Numbered from the stretch's first letter, positions 33,937-44,220 are shown. The stretch: DNA of 64,000 nucleotides from Enterobacteriaceae bacterium 4M9 (GCA_010092695.1 JAADJJ010000001.1:3720001-3784000); one strand, 5' to 3'. Notes: generated by a model from the sequence alone, not told the origin. Made by a program: numbers and translations.

Positions 33937-35808
33937 TTACTGCTGGGTGGCGATGTTACCCAGTTTGATTTTTGCTGATTTACGCAGGCTATCCATCAGC
34001 GCTTCGAAGGTGATTTGCGCGTTATTCTGGGTCAGCCCCTGCTCCATCGCCTTCTTCTGCTCGGCCGGCATTTCACCGCTACGCACGTCATCAAGCGCAA
34101 TCAACACCACGTTGCCCTGCAGGTCGTTGCCGACACCAAAGCTCGGCTTGCCTTTCTCCGGCAGCGGCAGGTCAAAGACGGTCTGCGTCATCGGGTCCTG
34201 ATCGGTGCGACTCAGGGTCTTGGGCTGACTAAAGCTCAGGTTCGCCGCTGCGAGCGCGCTGTCGCCTTCACCTTTTTTCAGCGCTGCCAGCAGTTTCTCA
34301 GCGTCAGCTTTCGCCTGCTGCTCTGCCTTCTGGCGCTGTACGGCAACAACCACGTCGTTACGAACCTGCTCCAGCGGCTTTTCAGCCTCAGGTTTGTGCT
34401 CCGCTACGCGCAGTACAAACGCCCGGTCGCCGTCAACGGTGATGATGTCAGAGTTGCTGCCTGGCGTGTTGTTAACGCCAATCAGGGAACCACCAAAGAT
34501 AGCGTCTGCAACCGGCTTAAAGTTAAGCTCCTGCGGCAGGTTGTCGCGGCCAAACCAGCCGGTTTCAACTGCCTTCACGCCCGCTGCCTGCTCGGCGCTG
34601 GCGAGTGATTCGTTATCATTGCTCGCGGCATCGCTCACTTTCTGCTGCAGCGCGTAGTACGCATCCAGCGCTTTTTCCTGCTTCACTTTCGCCGCGATGT
34701 CACTGCGCACCTCGGCCAGCGGTTTCACCTGCTCCGGCTGCACATCGTCAAGACGGGCGACCAGGAAACCTACGGAAGACGTAATCACGCCAGACAGCTG
34801 GCCTTTTTCGGTCAGGTGCGCGTTTTTAAGCTCATCCGGTGTGGTAGATGCTTCCAGCCAGCCCATATCGCCGCCGTTGCGTGCAGAGATAATGTCGGTG
34901 GATTTCTCTTTAGCGAGCGTGGCGAAATCGCCGCCCTTGTTAAGCACGTCCAGCACGGCTTTCGCATCAGCATCTGATTTGGTCTGAATGACGCTGTAGC
35001 GGTAGCGCGCCGGTTGCGTAAACTGTGCACGGTTCTGATCGTACCAGGACTGGATATCGGCATCGCTCACGTCTTCGTTCATGGACGCCGCATCAAGCTT
35101 AATGTAGCTCACGCGATACTGCTCAGGTGCCATGAAGCGGGCTTTGTTCTGCTGGTAGTAGGCTTTGATTTCCTCATCAGAAACCTGCTGCTTTTGCGCC
35201 AGCGCATTAATGTTCACCGTCGCTTCACGCACTACGCGCTGCTGGGAAACCAGTGCCGCCAGGGATTCCGTTTCGCCCGGCAGCAGGAAGTCGCTGCCCA
35301 CAATCGCACCCGCCAGCTGCTGGGTAGTCAGCTGCTTACGCAGCGCCTGAGCATACTGATCGGGCGTAATACGCATGTTGCTGATAATGGCGTTGTAGCG
35401 TTCGTTATCGAACTTGCCGTTAGCCTGAAACGCCGGCTCGCTAAAAATCGCCTGCTTGATCTGGTCATCGCTGATGTTCAGACCCAGTTCTTTGGCATAT
35501 TGACTTAGCAACACCTCATCAATCGTGCGCTGTAGCACCTGTTGGCGCATGGCAGACATGTAGCCTTCATTGCCAGCCAGCTCAGAAAAGCGCTCGCCCA
35601 ACTGTTGCTGCTGGCGATTACGCTCGTTTATCACATCATTCTCGAACTGAGCGCGGCTGATTTCCTGGCCGTTCACTTTCGCGGCGTAATTATTGTCACC
35701 GCCAATCAGGTAGTTACCTACGCCAGTCAGAACGAATGACACGATAATCAAACCCAGAATTACCTTGAGCACGACGTGATTAGCCGCCGAGCGTAAATTG
35801 TCCATCAT
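33937..35808 (-). CDS. ppiD: PpiD, periplasmic folding chaperone
   Basis: 623 residues, same as E. coli. An N-terminal membrane anchor (about 13-34) is followed by a SurA-like chaperone domain, one parvulin domain (about 265-355, with NGGDMGWL and GQLSGVITSSVGF), and a C-terminal SurA-like region. It associates with SecYEG to help secreted proteins fold. Confidence 0.96.
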   Translation of the reverse strand: MMDNLRSAANHVVLKVILGLIIVSFVLTGVGNYLIGGDNNYAAKVNGQEISRAQFENDVINERNRQQQQLGERFSELAGNEGYMSAMRQQVLQRTIDEVLLSQYAKELGLNISDDQIKQAIFSEPAFQANGKFDNERYNAIISNMRITPDQYAQALRKQLTTQQLAGAIVGSDFLLPGETESLAALVSQQRVVREATVNINALAQKQQVSDEEIKAYYQQNKARFMAPEQYRVSYIKLDAASMNEDVSDADIQSWYDQNRAQFTQPARYRYSVIQTKSDADAKAVLDVLNKGGDFATLAKEKSTDIISARNGGDMGWLEASTTPDELKNAHLTEKGQLSGVITSSVGFLVARLDDVQPEQVKPLAEVRSDIAAKVKQEKALDAYYALQQKVSDAASNDNESLASAEQAAGVKAVETGWFGRDNLPQELNFKPVADAIFGGSLIGVNNTPGSNSDIITVDGDRAFVLRVAEHKPEAEKPLEQVRNDVVVAVQRQKAEQQAKADAEKLLAALKKGEGDSALAAANLSFSQPKTLSRTDQDPMTQTVFDLPLPEKGKPSFGVGNDLQGNVVLIALDDVRSGEMPAEQKKAMEQGLTQNNAQITFEALMDSLRKSAKIKLGNIATQQ

Positions 35809-35940
35809 GGTGTAACAACACTCCGCTGTAGTGTAACTGCTTTACCTGACGCAGCACGCCATAGCGGCTACGCAATAAAGGCGTATTGTGACAAGAAACC
35901 GGGGCAATTGTCAGCCCGGATCGGCAATTTTGCGCAATAA

Positions 35941-35968
35941 AAAAGGCACATCTGACGATGTACCCTTT
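35941..35968 (-). terminator. Terminator of hupB
   Basis: Imperfect hairpin with AAAGG / CCTTT ends followed on the minus strand by a T-run, about 45 bases past the hupB stop. Confidence 0.65.
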
Positions 35969-36011
35969 CGGCATGACTGCAAGCGGTGCTCCTCAGGGAG
36001 CCAACGCGGTT

Positions 36012-36284
36012 TTAGTTAACGGCGTCTTTAAGCGCCTTACCTGCTTTAAAGCCAGGTACTTTAGCAGCAGCGATTTTGATTTCTTTGCCAGTTTGCGGAT
36101 TGCGGCCGGTACGGGCAGCACGCTCTTTAACTGCAAAAGTGCCAAAACCCACCAGAGCCACGTCGTCCCCGGATTTCAGAGACTCGGTAACAGAATCCAG
36201 AAATGCGTCCAACACTCGACCAGCCGCAGCTTTAGAAATGTCAGCGTTTGCGGCAATCTTCTCTATCAGTTGAGATTTATTCAC
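36012..36284 (-). CDS. hupB: HU-beta nucleoid protein
   Basis: 90-residue HU subunit that bends DNA. The start MNKSQLIEKIAANADISKA and the beta-arm with the intercalating proline (GRNPQTGKEIKI) are typical. It lies between lon and ppiD, as in E. coli. Confidence 0.98.
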   Translation of the reverse strand: MNKSQLIEKIAANADISKAAAGRVLDAFLDSVTESLKSGDDVALVGFGTFAVKERAARTGRNPQTGKEIKIAAAKVPGFKAGKALKDAVN

Positions 36285-36446
36285 TCTTCTCTTCCTCTCA
36301 TTATTATTTATATCGCGCCCAAATCCTCAGGAACGCGACCGCGCAGCAGTTATATCAGGCCTGTTATGCCCTTACAACACCCGTTGTTGCAGGCCTTTGT
36401 CTGAAAAATTAGCCAGACGGTATTTAAGTTAGCCAGACAAAAAAAA

Positions 36447-36474
36447 GCTGGCAAGTGAGAATTCACCTGCCAGC
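36447..36474 (-). terminator. Terminator of lon
   Basis: Hairpin GCTGGCA with inner GTGA/TCAC pairing to TGCCAGC, then seven T residues on the minus strand; about 35 bases after the lon stop. Confidence 0.85.
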
Positions 36475-36507
36475 GCCTTTTTTATCACTTGTCTTTGCGT
36501 CAGGTCA

Positions 36508-38862
36508 CTATTTTGCCGTCGCCACTTCCATGCCGAACGGCGCATTCTGCAACGCCAGGGACAAGACCTCTTCAATGCGTTTCACCGGATGGATATCCAA
36601 ATCCGCGATAACGTTATCTGGAATTTCTTCAAGATCGCGTTTGTTTTCGTCCGGGATCAACACCGTTTTGATACCACCACGGTGCGCCGCCAGCAGTTTC
36701 TCTTTCAGACCACCAATCGGCAGCACCTGTCCACGCAGGGTAATTTCACCCGTCATGGCAACATCGGCGCGCACCGGGTTACCGGTGAGGCAAGAGACCA
36801 GCGCGGTACACATAGCAATACCGGCACTCGGGCCGTCTTTCGGCGTTGCCCCTTCCGGCACGTGCACGTGAATGTCGCGTTTTTCGTAGAAATCGGTGTT
36901 GATACCGAGTTTCTCCGCGCGTGCACGTACCACGGTGAGCGCTGCCTGGATGGACTCCTGCATCACTTCACCGAGCGAACCGGTGTAGGTCAGCTTGCCT
37001 TTGCCCGGTACACAGGCAGTTTCAATGGTCAGCAGATCGCCGCCCACTTCCGTCCACGCCAGACCGGTCACCTGACCCACACGGTTTTCGTTGTCCGCAC
37101 GGCCATAGTCAAAGCGCTGTACGCCCAGATATTCTTTCAGGTTGTCGCCGTTGATGTGAATGTGCTTGAGTGATTTATCCAGCAACAGCTGTTTCACCGC
37201 CTTACGGCACAGCTTGGAAATTTCACGCTCAAGTCCACGCACGCCCGCTTCACGGGTGTAGTAGCGGATGATGCCAACGATAGCGCTGTCATCAACGGTC
37301 AACTCACCCTTTTTCAGCGCATTACGCTCAATCTGCTTGGACAGCAGATGACGTTTGGCGATGTTCAACTTCTCATCTTCGGTGTAACCCGACAGGCGAA
37401 TCACTTCCATCCTGTCCAGCAGCGGTGCCGGAATGTTCATGGAGTTGGAGGTCGCCACGAACATCACGTCACTCAAGTCGTAGTCCACCTCAAGGTAGTG
37501 ATCGTTGAACGCCACGTTCTGCTCAGGATCCAGCACTTCAAGCAGGGCAGACGCCGGATCGCCGCGCATGTCAGACGACATTTTGTCGATTTCATCGAGC
37601 AGGAACAGCGGGTTACGTACGCCCACTTTCGCCATTTTCTGAATCAGCTTGCCCGGCATAGAGCCGATGTAGGTACGGCGGTGACCGCGGATTTCCGCTT
37701 CATCACGCACGCCGCCCAGCGCCATACGCACGTATTTACGCCCGGTAGCTTTGGCAATGGACTGCCCCAGTGAGGTTTTACCCACCCCTGGCGGCCCAAC
37801 GAGGCACAGAATTGGCCCTTTGAGCTTGTTCACGCGGCTTTGTACCGCGAGGTATTCCAGAATACGGTCTTTGACGCGCTCAAGGCCGTAGTGGTCGGTA
37901 TCGAGGATTTCCTGGGCCTGGCGCAGATCTTTTTTCACTTTGCTGCGCGCGTTCCACGGTACCTGGACCATCCAGTCGATATAACCGCGTACAACGGTTG
38001 CTTCGGCTGACATCGGCGACATCATTTTCAGCTTTTGCAGCTCAGCTTCCGCTTTCTCTTTGGCGTCTTTGGGCATTTTTGCCGCGTCAATCTTGCGCTT
38101 CAGCGCTTCAATCTCGTCCGGGGCATCATCCATCTCACCGAGTTCTTTCTGAATCGCTTTCATTTGCTCATTCAGATAGTACTCGCGCTGGCTTTTTTCC
38201 ATCTGCTTTTTCACGCGGTTGCGAATGCGCTTCTCAACCTGCAGCAGATCGATTTCAGACTCCATCATCGCCATCAGATATTCCAGACGTTCGTTAACGT
38301 CGGACATCTCCAGCACAGACTGCTTATCAGCAAGTTTGAGCGGCATGTGGGCTGCGATGGTATCGGCAAGACGTGCCGGATCGTCAATGCTGTTAAGCGA
38401 CGTCAGCACTTCAGGCGGGATTTTTTTGTTCAGCTTGATATAGCCTTCAAACTGGCTAATCGCGGTGCGCACCAGCACTTCCTGCTCGCGCTCTTCGATT
38501 TCCGGCGACGGCATGTATTCTGCCTGGGCGTTGAAGTGGTCACCGTTGTCCGCAAGCGTGGTAATACGCGCACGCTGCAAACCTTCGACCAGCACTTTTA
38601 CGGTGCCGTCCGGCAGTTTCAGCATTTGCAGAATTGAGGCAATGGTACCCACAGAAAAAAGGTCGTTAACACCCGGCTCATCCGTGGAAGCCTCTTTCTG
38701 CGCCACCAGCATGATTTTTTTATCATGGTCCATTGCTGCTTCCAGACAGCGAATGGATTTCTCCCGCCCGACAAACAGCGGAATAACCATGTGCGGATAA
38801 ACCACCACATCGCGCAATGGCAATACGGGGATTTCAATGCGTTCAGAACGCTCAGGATTCAT
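36508..38862 (-). CDS. lon: Lon, ATP-dependent protease
   Basis: 784-residue AAA+ serine protease degrading misfolded and regulatory proteins. The ATG at 38862 (MNPERSERIEIPVLPLRD) gives exactly the E. coli length; the ATG 15 bases upstream is not conserved. It has an N-terminal LAN domain, Walker A GPPGVGKTSLG, Walker B FLLDEIDKM, and a protease domain with catalytic Ser in PKDGPSAGIAM and catalytic Lys in GGLKEKLLAA. Transcribed from a heat-shock promoter. Confidence 0.98.
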   Translation of the reverse strand: MNPERSERIEIPVLPLRDVVVYPHMVIPLFVGREKSIRCLEAAMDHDKKIMLVAQKEASTDEPGVNDLFSVGTIASILQMLKLPDGTVKVLVEGLQRARITTLADNGDHFNAQAEYMPSPEIEEREQEVLVRTAISQFEGYIKLNKKIPPEVLTSLNSIDDPARLADTIAAHMPLKLADKQSVLEMSDVNERLEYLMAMMESEIDLLQVEKRIRNRVKKQMEKSQREYYLNEQMKAIQKELGEMDDAPDEIEALKRKIDAAKMPKDAKEKAEAELQKLKMMSPMSAEATVVRGYIDWMVQVPWNARSKVKKDLRQAQEILDTDHYGLERVKDRILEYLAVQSRVNKLKGPILCLVGPPGVGKTSLGQSIAKATGRKYVRMALGGVRDEAEIRGHRRTYIGSMPGKLIQKMAKVGVRNPLFLLDEIDKMSSDMRGDPASALLEVLDPEQNVAFNDHYLEVDYDLSDVMFVATSNSMNIPAPLLDRMEVIRLSGYTEDEKLNIAKRHLLSKQIERNALKKGELTVDDSAIVGIIRYYTREAGVRGLEREISKLCRKAVKQLLLDKSLKHIHINGDNLKEYLGVQRFDYGRADNENRVGQVTGLAWTEVGGDLLTIETACVPGKGKLTYTGSLGEVMQESIQAALTVVRARAEKLGINTDFYEKRDIHVHVPEGATPKDGPSAGIAMCTALVSCLTGNPVRADVAMTGEITLRGQVLPIGGLKEKLLAAHRGGIKTVLIPDENKRDLEEIPDNVIADLDIHPVKRIEEVLSLALQNAPFGMEVATAK

Positions 38863-38945
38863 AGAGCTCTCTCTCAATTTAGTTTCCGCCAGGTAAGGGG
38901 CGCGCGTGAACGCTCTTCACGGCATCTCTCCAGTTAGTGATTCAG

Positions 38946-38975
38946 TATATGGGGATGTTTCCCGAACATTCAACG
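38946..38975 (-). promoter_or_regulatory. Sigma32 heat-shock promoter of lon
   Basis: Minus-strand GTTGAAT as -35 and CCCCATATA as -10, closely matching the E. coli lon heat-shock promoter and placed about 85 bases before the ATG. Confidence 0.8.
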
Positions 38976-38994
38976 GCAGGAATTAAGGAAAAGT

Positions 38995-39019
38995 AAATGG
39001 GGGATAAATTCCCCCATTT
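38995..39019 (-). terminator. Terminator of clpX
   Basis: Perfect stem AAATGGGGGA / TCCCCCATTT with a five-base loop, followed by T-rich sequence on the minus strand. Confidence 0.75.
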
Positions 39020-39049
39020 GTACGGTAACTGACTGTAAGGAGTGGCGAA

Positions 39050-40324
39050 TTATTCGCCAGACGCCTGTTGCGCCTCAGATTTACCGTAAATCAGCAGCGG
39101 CTCAGACTGGCCTTCGATGACGGAGTCATCAATAACCACTTTTTCCACATCTTCCATCGACGGCAGGTCATACATTGTTTCCAGCAGTGCGCCTTCAACA
39201 ATAGAACGCAGACCACGAGCACCGGTTTTACGTGCCATCGCTTTCTTCGCGATAGCATCCAGCGCTTCGTCACGGAACTCCAGCTCCACACCTTCAAGGT
39301 TGAACAGCGCCTGATACTGCTTAGTCAGGGCGTTCTTCGGCTCTTTAAGGATCTGGATCAGCGCGTCTTCGCTCAGTTCGTTGAGCGTGGCAACAACCGG
39401 CAGACGGCCAATGAACTCAGGGATAAGACCGAACTTGATCAAATCTTCTGGCTCAACCTGCGAGAGCAGCTGCCCTTCGGTGGCTTTTTCTGACTTCGCT
39501 TTTACCGTTGCGCCAAAACCGATGCCGGAGCCGGTTTCCACGCGGTTAGCGATAACCTTATCCAGGCCCGCAAACGCACCGCCGCAGATAAACAGAATCT
39601 TGGAGGTATCAACCTGCAAAAACTCCTGCTGCGGATGCTTGCGCCCGCCCTGCGGCGGTACAGCCGCCACGGTGCCTTCGATAAGCTTCAGCAGCGCCTG
39701 CTGCACGCCTTCGCCGGACACATCGCGGGTAATGGACGGGTTATCGGATTTACGCGAAATCTTGTCGATTTCATCGATATACACGATACCGCGCTGTGCT
39801 TTCTGCACGTCGTAATCGCACTTTTGCAACAGCTTCTGGATGATGTTCTCAACATCTTCACCCACGTAACCGGCTTCAGTCAGGGTTGTGGCATCAGCCA
39901 TGGTGAACGGTACGTCCAACAGGCGAGCCAGCGTTTCTGCCAGCAGCGTTTTACCGCTACCGGTCGGCCCAATCAGCAGGATGTTACTTTTACCCAGCTC
40001 CACGCCGTTTGACGTGTCGCCATTGCGCAGACGCTTGTAGTGGTTGTAAACGGCAACGGCCAGCACTTTTTTCGCCTGCTCCTGGCCGATAACATAATCG
40101 TCCAGGTGATGGCGTATTTCGTGCGGCGTTGGCAGCGCGCTGCGCTCGCGGTGCGGCGCGACTTCTTTAATCTCTTCGCGAATAATGTCGTTACACAAAT
40201 CGACACATTCGTCGCAGATATACACTGACGGCCCTGCGATCAGTTTGCGCACTTCATGCTGGCTCTTGCCGCAAAAAGAGCAGTACAGCAGTTTTCCTGA
40301 ACCGTCTTTGCGCTTATCTGTCAT
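39050..40324 (-). CDS. clpX: ClpX, ATP-dependent unfoldase
   Basis: 424 residues, E. coli length. An N-terminal zinc-binding domain (LLYCSFCGKSQHEVRKL and YICDECVDLC, four cysteines) is followed by the AAA+ core with Walker A GPTGSGKTLLA, Walker B IVYIDEIDKI, the pore loop YVGED, and the ClpP-docking IGF loop SGIGFGATV. It feeds substrates into ClpP. Confidence 0.98.
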   Translation of the reverse strand: MTDKRKDGSGKLLYCSFCGKSQHEVRKLIAGPSVYICDECVDLCNDIIREEIKEVAPHRERSALPTPHEIRHHLDDYVIGQEQAKKVLAVAVYNHYKRLRNGDTSNGVELGKSNILLIGPTGSGKTLLAETLARLLDVPFTMADATTLTEAGYVGEDVENIIQKLLQKCDYDVQKAQRGIVYIDEIDKISRKSDNPSITRDVSGEGVQQALLKLIEGTVAAVPPQGGRKHPQQEFLQVDTSKILFICGGAFAGLDKVIANRVETGSGIGFGATVKAKSEKATEGQLLSQVEPEDLIKFGLIPEFIGRLPVVATLNELSEDALIQILKEPKNALTKQYQALFNLEGVELEFRDEALDAIAKKAMARKTGARGLRSIVEGALLETMYDLPSMEDVEKVVIDDSVIEGQSEPLLIYGKSEAQQASGE

Positions 40325-40463
40325 GAGTCAAAACCTCTTAATCTGTTACTTTTTGCGCCATTCAAGGGTGCAGTTCCCGATTCCCTGGCCATAGCCATAC
40401 CCGCGCCAGGGCGTGTCGCATCTACACATAGTATAGCGACACACCGCGCCACGGGCATGCGCA

Positions 40464-41087
40464 TTATTCACGATGGGTCAGGATGGCATCTACCAGGCCG
40501 TATTCCAGCGCTTCTTCGGCAGACAGGAAGCGGTCGCGCTCGGTGTCTTTTTCGATTTTTTCCAGCGGCTGGCCGGAGTGCTGCGCCATCAGTTCATTCA
40601 TGCGCGCTTTGATTTTCAGAATTTCACGGGCATGGATTTCGATATCCGTCGCCTGCCCCTGGTAACCGCCCAGCGGCTGGTGAATCATCACGCGCGAGTT
40701 CGGCATACAGAAACGCTTGCCCTTCGCCCCGGCGTTGAGCAGGAACGCGCCCATTGAGCAGGCCTGGCCCATACAGAAGGTGCTGACGTCTGGTTTAATG
40801 AACTGCATGGTGTCGTAAATCGACATCCCGGCGGTAATCACGCCGCCTGGTGAGTTGATGTACAGATAAATGTCTTTTTCCGGGTTTTCCGCTTCCAGGA
40901 ACAGCATCTGCGCCACAATCAGGTTAGCCATGTGGTCTTCGACCTGCCCGGTCAGGAAGATGACGCGCTCTTTAAGCAGACGGGAGAATATATCGTAAGA
41001 ACGCTCGCCGCGGGATGTTTGTTCAACAACCATCGGCACCAGCGCCATATGGGGTGCAAATTGTTCTGTTTCGCCACTGTATGACAT
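40464..41087 (-). CDS. clpP: ClpP, serine protease subunit
   Basis: 207-residue peptidase of ClpXP/ClpAP. The ATG at 41087 (MSYSGETEQFAPHMALVPMV) matches the E. coli start; a Met five codons upstream is unlikely. Catalytic Ser lies in FCMGQACSMGAFLL and His in RVMIHQPLGG. Unusual: the residue before the catalytic Ser is Cys where the family has Ala (GQAASMG). First gene of clpPX; an inverted repeat GTGTCGC / GCGACAC (40413-40442) lies between the two genes and may act as an attenuator. Confidence 0.97.
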   Translation of the reverse strand: MSYSGETEQFAPHMALVPMVVEQTSRGERSYDIFSRLLKERVIFLTGQVEDHMANLIVAQMLFLEAENPEKDIYLYINSPGGVITAGMSIYDTMQFIKPDVSTFCMGQACSMGAFLLNAGAKGKRFCMPNSRVMIHQPLGGYQGQATDIEIHAREILKIKARMNELMAQHSGQPLEKIEKDTERDRFLSAEEALEYGLVDAILTHRE

Positions 41088-41321
41088 GTCCGTCTCCTTC
41101 ATTATCGTTCTTACTGACCTGATTTTACTAAAGCGCGCTCGGCTTGACTACGCAGCGCGTCCGGCACACACAGACGGATATCAACCAGGGTATCGGCAAG
41201 CCAACCTTGAGTACCAGATGGGGTTGACCCTATGCTTTTTCAAGCATAACAACCTTTGGCCCGAACGCTAAGCGCCCGGAGAAGGTTTTATTCTCATTCT
41301 ACACGGCGGTTGTTTTTTTGA

Positions 41322-41355
41322 TAAAAAAAAGCCCGCCACCGGCGGTGACAGGCTT
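41322..41355 (-). terminator. Terminator of tig
   Basis: Hairpin with CACCGCC / GGTGGCGG pairing at its core and eight T residues on the minus strand, just after the tig stop. Confidence 0.8.
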
Positions 41356-41382
41356 TCTACGCTTGCGCGTGCGAAGGCGCTA

Positions 41383-42681
41383 TTATGCCTGCTGGTTCAT
41401 CAGCTCACTGAAAGTGGTTTCTTTTTCAGTGACTTTCGCTTTGGTCAGAACGGCTTCAACAGCCTGCTCTTCCAGCGCAACGTTACGCATGTTGTCCATC
41501 AGCTCGTTGTTCTTGCTGTAGAACTCGATAACTTCCTGCGGATCTTCATACGCAGAAGCCATCTCTTCGATCAGGCCTTTCACGCGCTCTTCGTCAGCTT
41601 TCAGCTCCTGGGTGCGAATCACTTCGCCCAGCAGCAGACCAACAACGACGCGGCGTTTTGCCTGCTCTTCGAACAGCTCACGCGGCAGTTCCAGCGCTTG
41701 CTTCTCGTTACCGCCAAAGCGCTGTGCAGCCTGGCGACGCAATACGTCTATTTCGCTGTCAATCAGTGCAGCCGGAACGTCAATCTCGTTGGCGCTCACC
41801 AGACCGTCGATAGCCTGAGATTTCACACGGTTACGCACGGCGCCTTTCAGCTCGCGCTCCATGTTTTTACGTACTTCAGTACGCAGGCCTGCAACAGAAC
41901 CGTCTTCAACGCCAAAACGCTTGATGAATTCCGGGGTCATTTCCGGCAGCTCGCGCTCTTCCACTTTCTTGAGGTTGATGACGAACTTAGCGGCTTTACC
42001 TTTAAGATTTTCAGCGTGATATTCTTCCGGGAAGGTCACATCAATAGTGAACTCTTCGCCCGCTTTGTGACCGACCAGACCTTCTTCAAAGCCCGGGATC
42101 ATGCGGCCCTGGCCCATTGCCAGAACGAAATCAGACGCTTTACCGCCTTCGAATTCTTCGCCGTCAACGCTACCGGTGAAGTCCAGTGTGGCGCGGTCTT
42201 CAGCGGCAATAGCGCCGTCTTTGTCTTTCCAGGTCGCCTGCTGCTTACGCAGGGTGTCCAGCATGGTGTCGACGTCTTCGTCTTTTACTTCAACAATCGG
42301 CTTTTCGACTTCGATGCTTTCCAGGCCTTTCAGCTCAACTTCCGGATACACTTCGAATTCTACAGCATAGGTGTAATCTTCACCCTGCTTGTACGCACCC
42401 GGCTTGTAGTTAGGTGCGCCAGCCGGATTGATTTTTTCTTTGATGATCGCATCGATAAAGTTGCGGCTCATCAGGTCGCCCAGCACGTCCTGGCGAACAG
42501 AAGCGCCATAACGCTGAGCAACAACATTCATCGGTACCTTGCCCTTACGGAAACCGTCGATACGTACTTTCTTCGCTACGTTGACCAGCTCGCTTTTTAC
42601 AGCGTTTTCGATGCTGTCAGCAGCGATAGTAATCGTTAAACGGCGCCCCAGGCCCTGGGTGGTCTCAACTGAAACTTGCAT
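41383..42681 (-). CDS. tig: Trigger factor
   Basis: 432-residue ribosome-bound chaperone. The N-terminal ribosome-docking domain has the signature GFRKGKVP (about residues 44-51), followed by an FKBP-type PPIase domain (about 150-245, with ATLDFTGSVDGEEFEGG) and a C-terminal chaperone cradle. Same length as in E. coli; clpP is downstream as usual. Confidence 0.98.
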   Translation of the reverse strand: MQVSVETTQGLGRRLTITIAADSIENAVKSELVNVAKKVRIDGFRKGKVPMNVVAQRYGASVRQDVLGDLMSRNFIDAIIKEKINPAGAPNYKPGAYKQGEDYTYAVEFEVYPEVELKGLESIEVEKPIVEVKDEDVDTMLDTLRKQQATWKDKDGAIAAEDRATLDFTGSVDGEEFEGGKASDFVLAMGQGRMIPGFEEGLVGHKAGEEFTIDVTFPEEYHAENLKGKAAKFVINLKKVEERELPEMTPEFIKRFGVEDGSVAGLRTEVRKNMERELKGAVRNRVKSQAIDGLVSANEIDVPAALIDSEIDVLRRQAAQRFGGNEKQALELPRELFEEQAKRRVVVGLLLGEVIRTQELKADEERVKGLIEEMASAYEDPQEVIEFYSKNNELMDNMRNVALEEQAVEAVLTKAKVTEKETTFSELMNQQA

Positions 42682-43021
42682 CTTGTTACCTCAAAAAATC
42701 ACAGTGCTCGGTCAACTCTGGAAGCAGCCCCCGAGGGAACGTTGTTGTTGCTTCGCAGCATCGGGATACATTCTGAAATCAGAATCACATTCCCTGTCGC
42801 CAGAATTACCCCGAAGACATTCCGAAAAATAAGACGCCGCATTATAGCGGCATCGCTTTTGTGAGTCGAGAACGGCGGCAGCCAACGCTGCGGCATCTTT
42901 CACAATATTTTCACCATTCCTGACAACAGGCAAAAGAAAACGGCCCTCAGGCCGTTTTTTATTCATATTGCGTTGGCGTTTGATGCATAAAGATAAAGAA
43001 AAGTTCCGCTTAGCTTTGTCT
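42682..43021. other. tig upstream / bolA downstream region
   Basis: 340 bases without a gene. It contains the tig promoter region and the bolA terminator at 42937-42960; small frames here have no family or ribosome site. Confidence 0.5.
42937..42960. terminator. Terminator downstream of bolA
   Basis: Stem AAAACGGCC / GGCCGTTTT with loop CTCA and T-runs on both strands; about 60 bases after the bolA stop. Confidence 0.8.
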
Positions 43022-43339
43022 TCAGGCAATGCTTCCGGCACCCCGGCAGGGTGGAGAAGCCAGCACCGTATCCTGCAAACTTTCCCACTCTTTTTTCGTG
43101 TAGGTGTGTAGTGCGAGGGCATGGACACTGCCCGCCAGCTCCTCACTTAATGTCCCGTAAATTAACCGGTGGCGATTGAGAAAACGCTCTCCGTTAAAGC
43201 AGTCGCTCACCAGCACGACTTTGAAATGACTTTCAGATCCCGCAGGAACATTGTGACGATAGCTCTCATCAACGACTTCAAGGAACACGGGATCAAAAGC
43301 TGCTCTGAGTTTTGCTTCTATTTGCTCGCGTACCATCAT
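43022..43339 (-). CDS. bolA: BolA, stress morphogen / regulator
   Basis: 105 residues, same as E. coli. It has the BolA/KH-like fold with DESYRHNVPAGSESHFKVVLVS and the C-terminal ASPPCRGAGSIA. It is a transcriptional regulator of shape and biofilm genes that also pairs with monothiol glutaredoxin. Divergent from yajG. Confidence 0.96.
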   Translation of the reverse strand: MMVREQIEAKLRAAFDPVFLEVVDESYRHNVPAGSESHFKVVLVSDCFNGERFLNRHRLIYGTLSEELAGSVHALALHTYTKKEWESLQDTVLASPPCRGAGSIA

Positions 43340-43593
43340 AATGCTTACCTCGTCAACGCAGGGATGGCTCCCATCCCTTTAAATGTTAGCCGCTTTTACC
43401 GCTTCCATTGTCATTTCTCAACAAAAATTTAACCATCCCGGAACCGGGCTTTTGCGACAAATCCAGGCTACGGCGTTTAAAAAAACAAAGCGCTGCGTTT
43501 GCAGACATTCCCCCTTCCCCTGGCCCGTGGCAATGATATGATGACAAGAATTTTGTTAGGCAGACACACGCAACACGATTGAGATAACTAACT

Positions 43594-44172
43594 ATGTTAA
43601 AGAAGATCTTTGTTCCGCTGATGGCGCTGGTAATGCTTGCTGGCTGTGCATCACAGTCCAACACCCTTGAAGTTTCACCGCAGATTGCCCTGCCGCAGCA
43701 GGACCCGAGCCTGATGGGCATTACTATCAGCATCAACGGCGCTGACCAGCGAGCCGACCAGGCACTGGCGAAAATTAACCGCAACAACCAGTTGGTGACG
43801 CTCACCGCCTCACGTGACCTGCGTTTCCTGTTGCAGGAAGTGCTGGAAAAGCAGATGACCGCACGCGGCTATATGATTGGCCCGAACGGTCCGGTTGACC
43901 TGCAAATTATCGTCAATAATCTGTTTGCTGACGTCTCTCAGGGCAACGTGCGCTACAAAATCTCGACCAAAGCGGATATCACCATTACCGCGACGGCGAA
44001 AAACGGCAACAAGATGAACAAACAGTACCGTTCAAACTACAGTGTTGAAGGTGCGTTCCAGGCTTCTAACGCCGATATCACCAACGCGGTTAACACCACG
44101 CTTACCGACACCATTGCCGAGATGGCGCAGGACACCAGCGTTCACGACTTTATTAAGCAGAACGCACGTTAA
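43594..44172 (+). CDS. yajG: YajG, lipoprotein
   Basis: 192-residue lipoprotein with signal peptide and lipobox LAGC (lipidated Cys19), followed by the YajG domain. Function is not settled. It precedes ampG by 48 bases, as in E. coli, forming a likely operon. Confidence 0.94.
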   Translation: MLKKIFVPLMALVMLAGCASQSNTLEVSPQIALPQQDPSLMGITISINGADQRADQALAKINRNNQLVTLTASRDLRFLLQEVLEKQMTARGYMIGPNGPVDLQIIVNNLFADVSQGNVRYKISTKADITITATAKNGNKMNKQYRSNYSVEGAFQASNADITNAVNTTLTDTIAEMAQDTSVHDFIKQNAR

Positions 44173-44220
44173 TTGCCTCACTCCAGGCCCGACGCTGTCG
44201 GGCCTGTCACCGGATTGACC

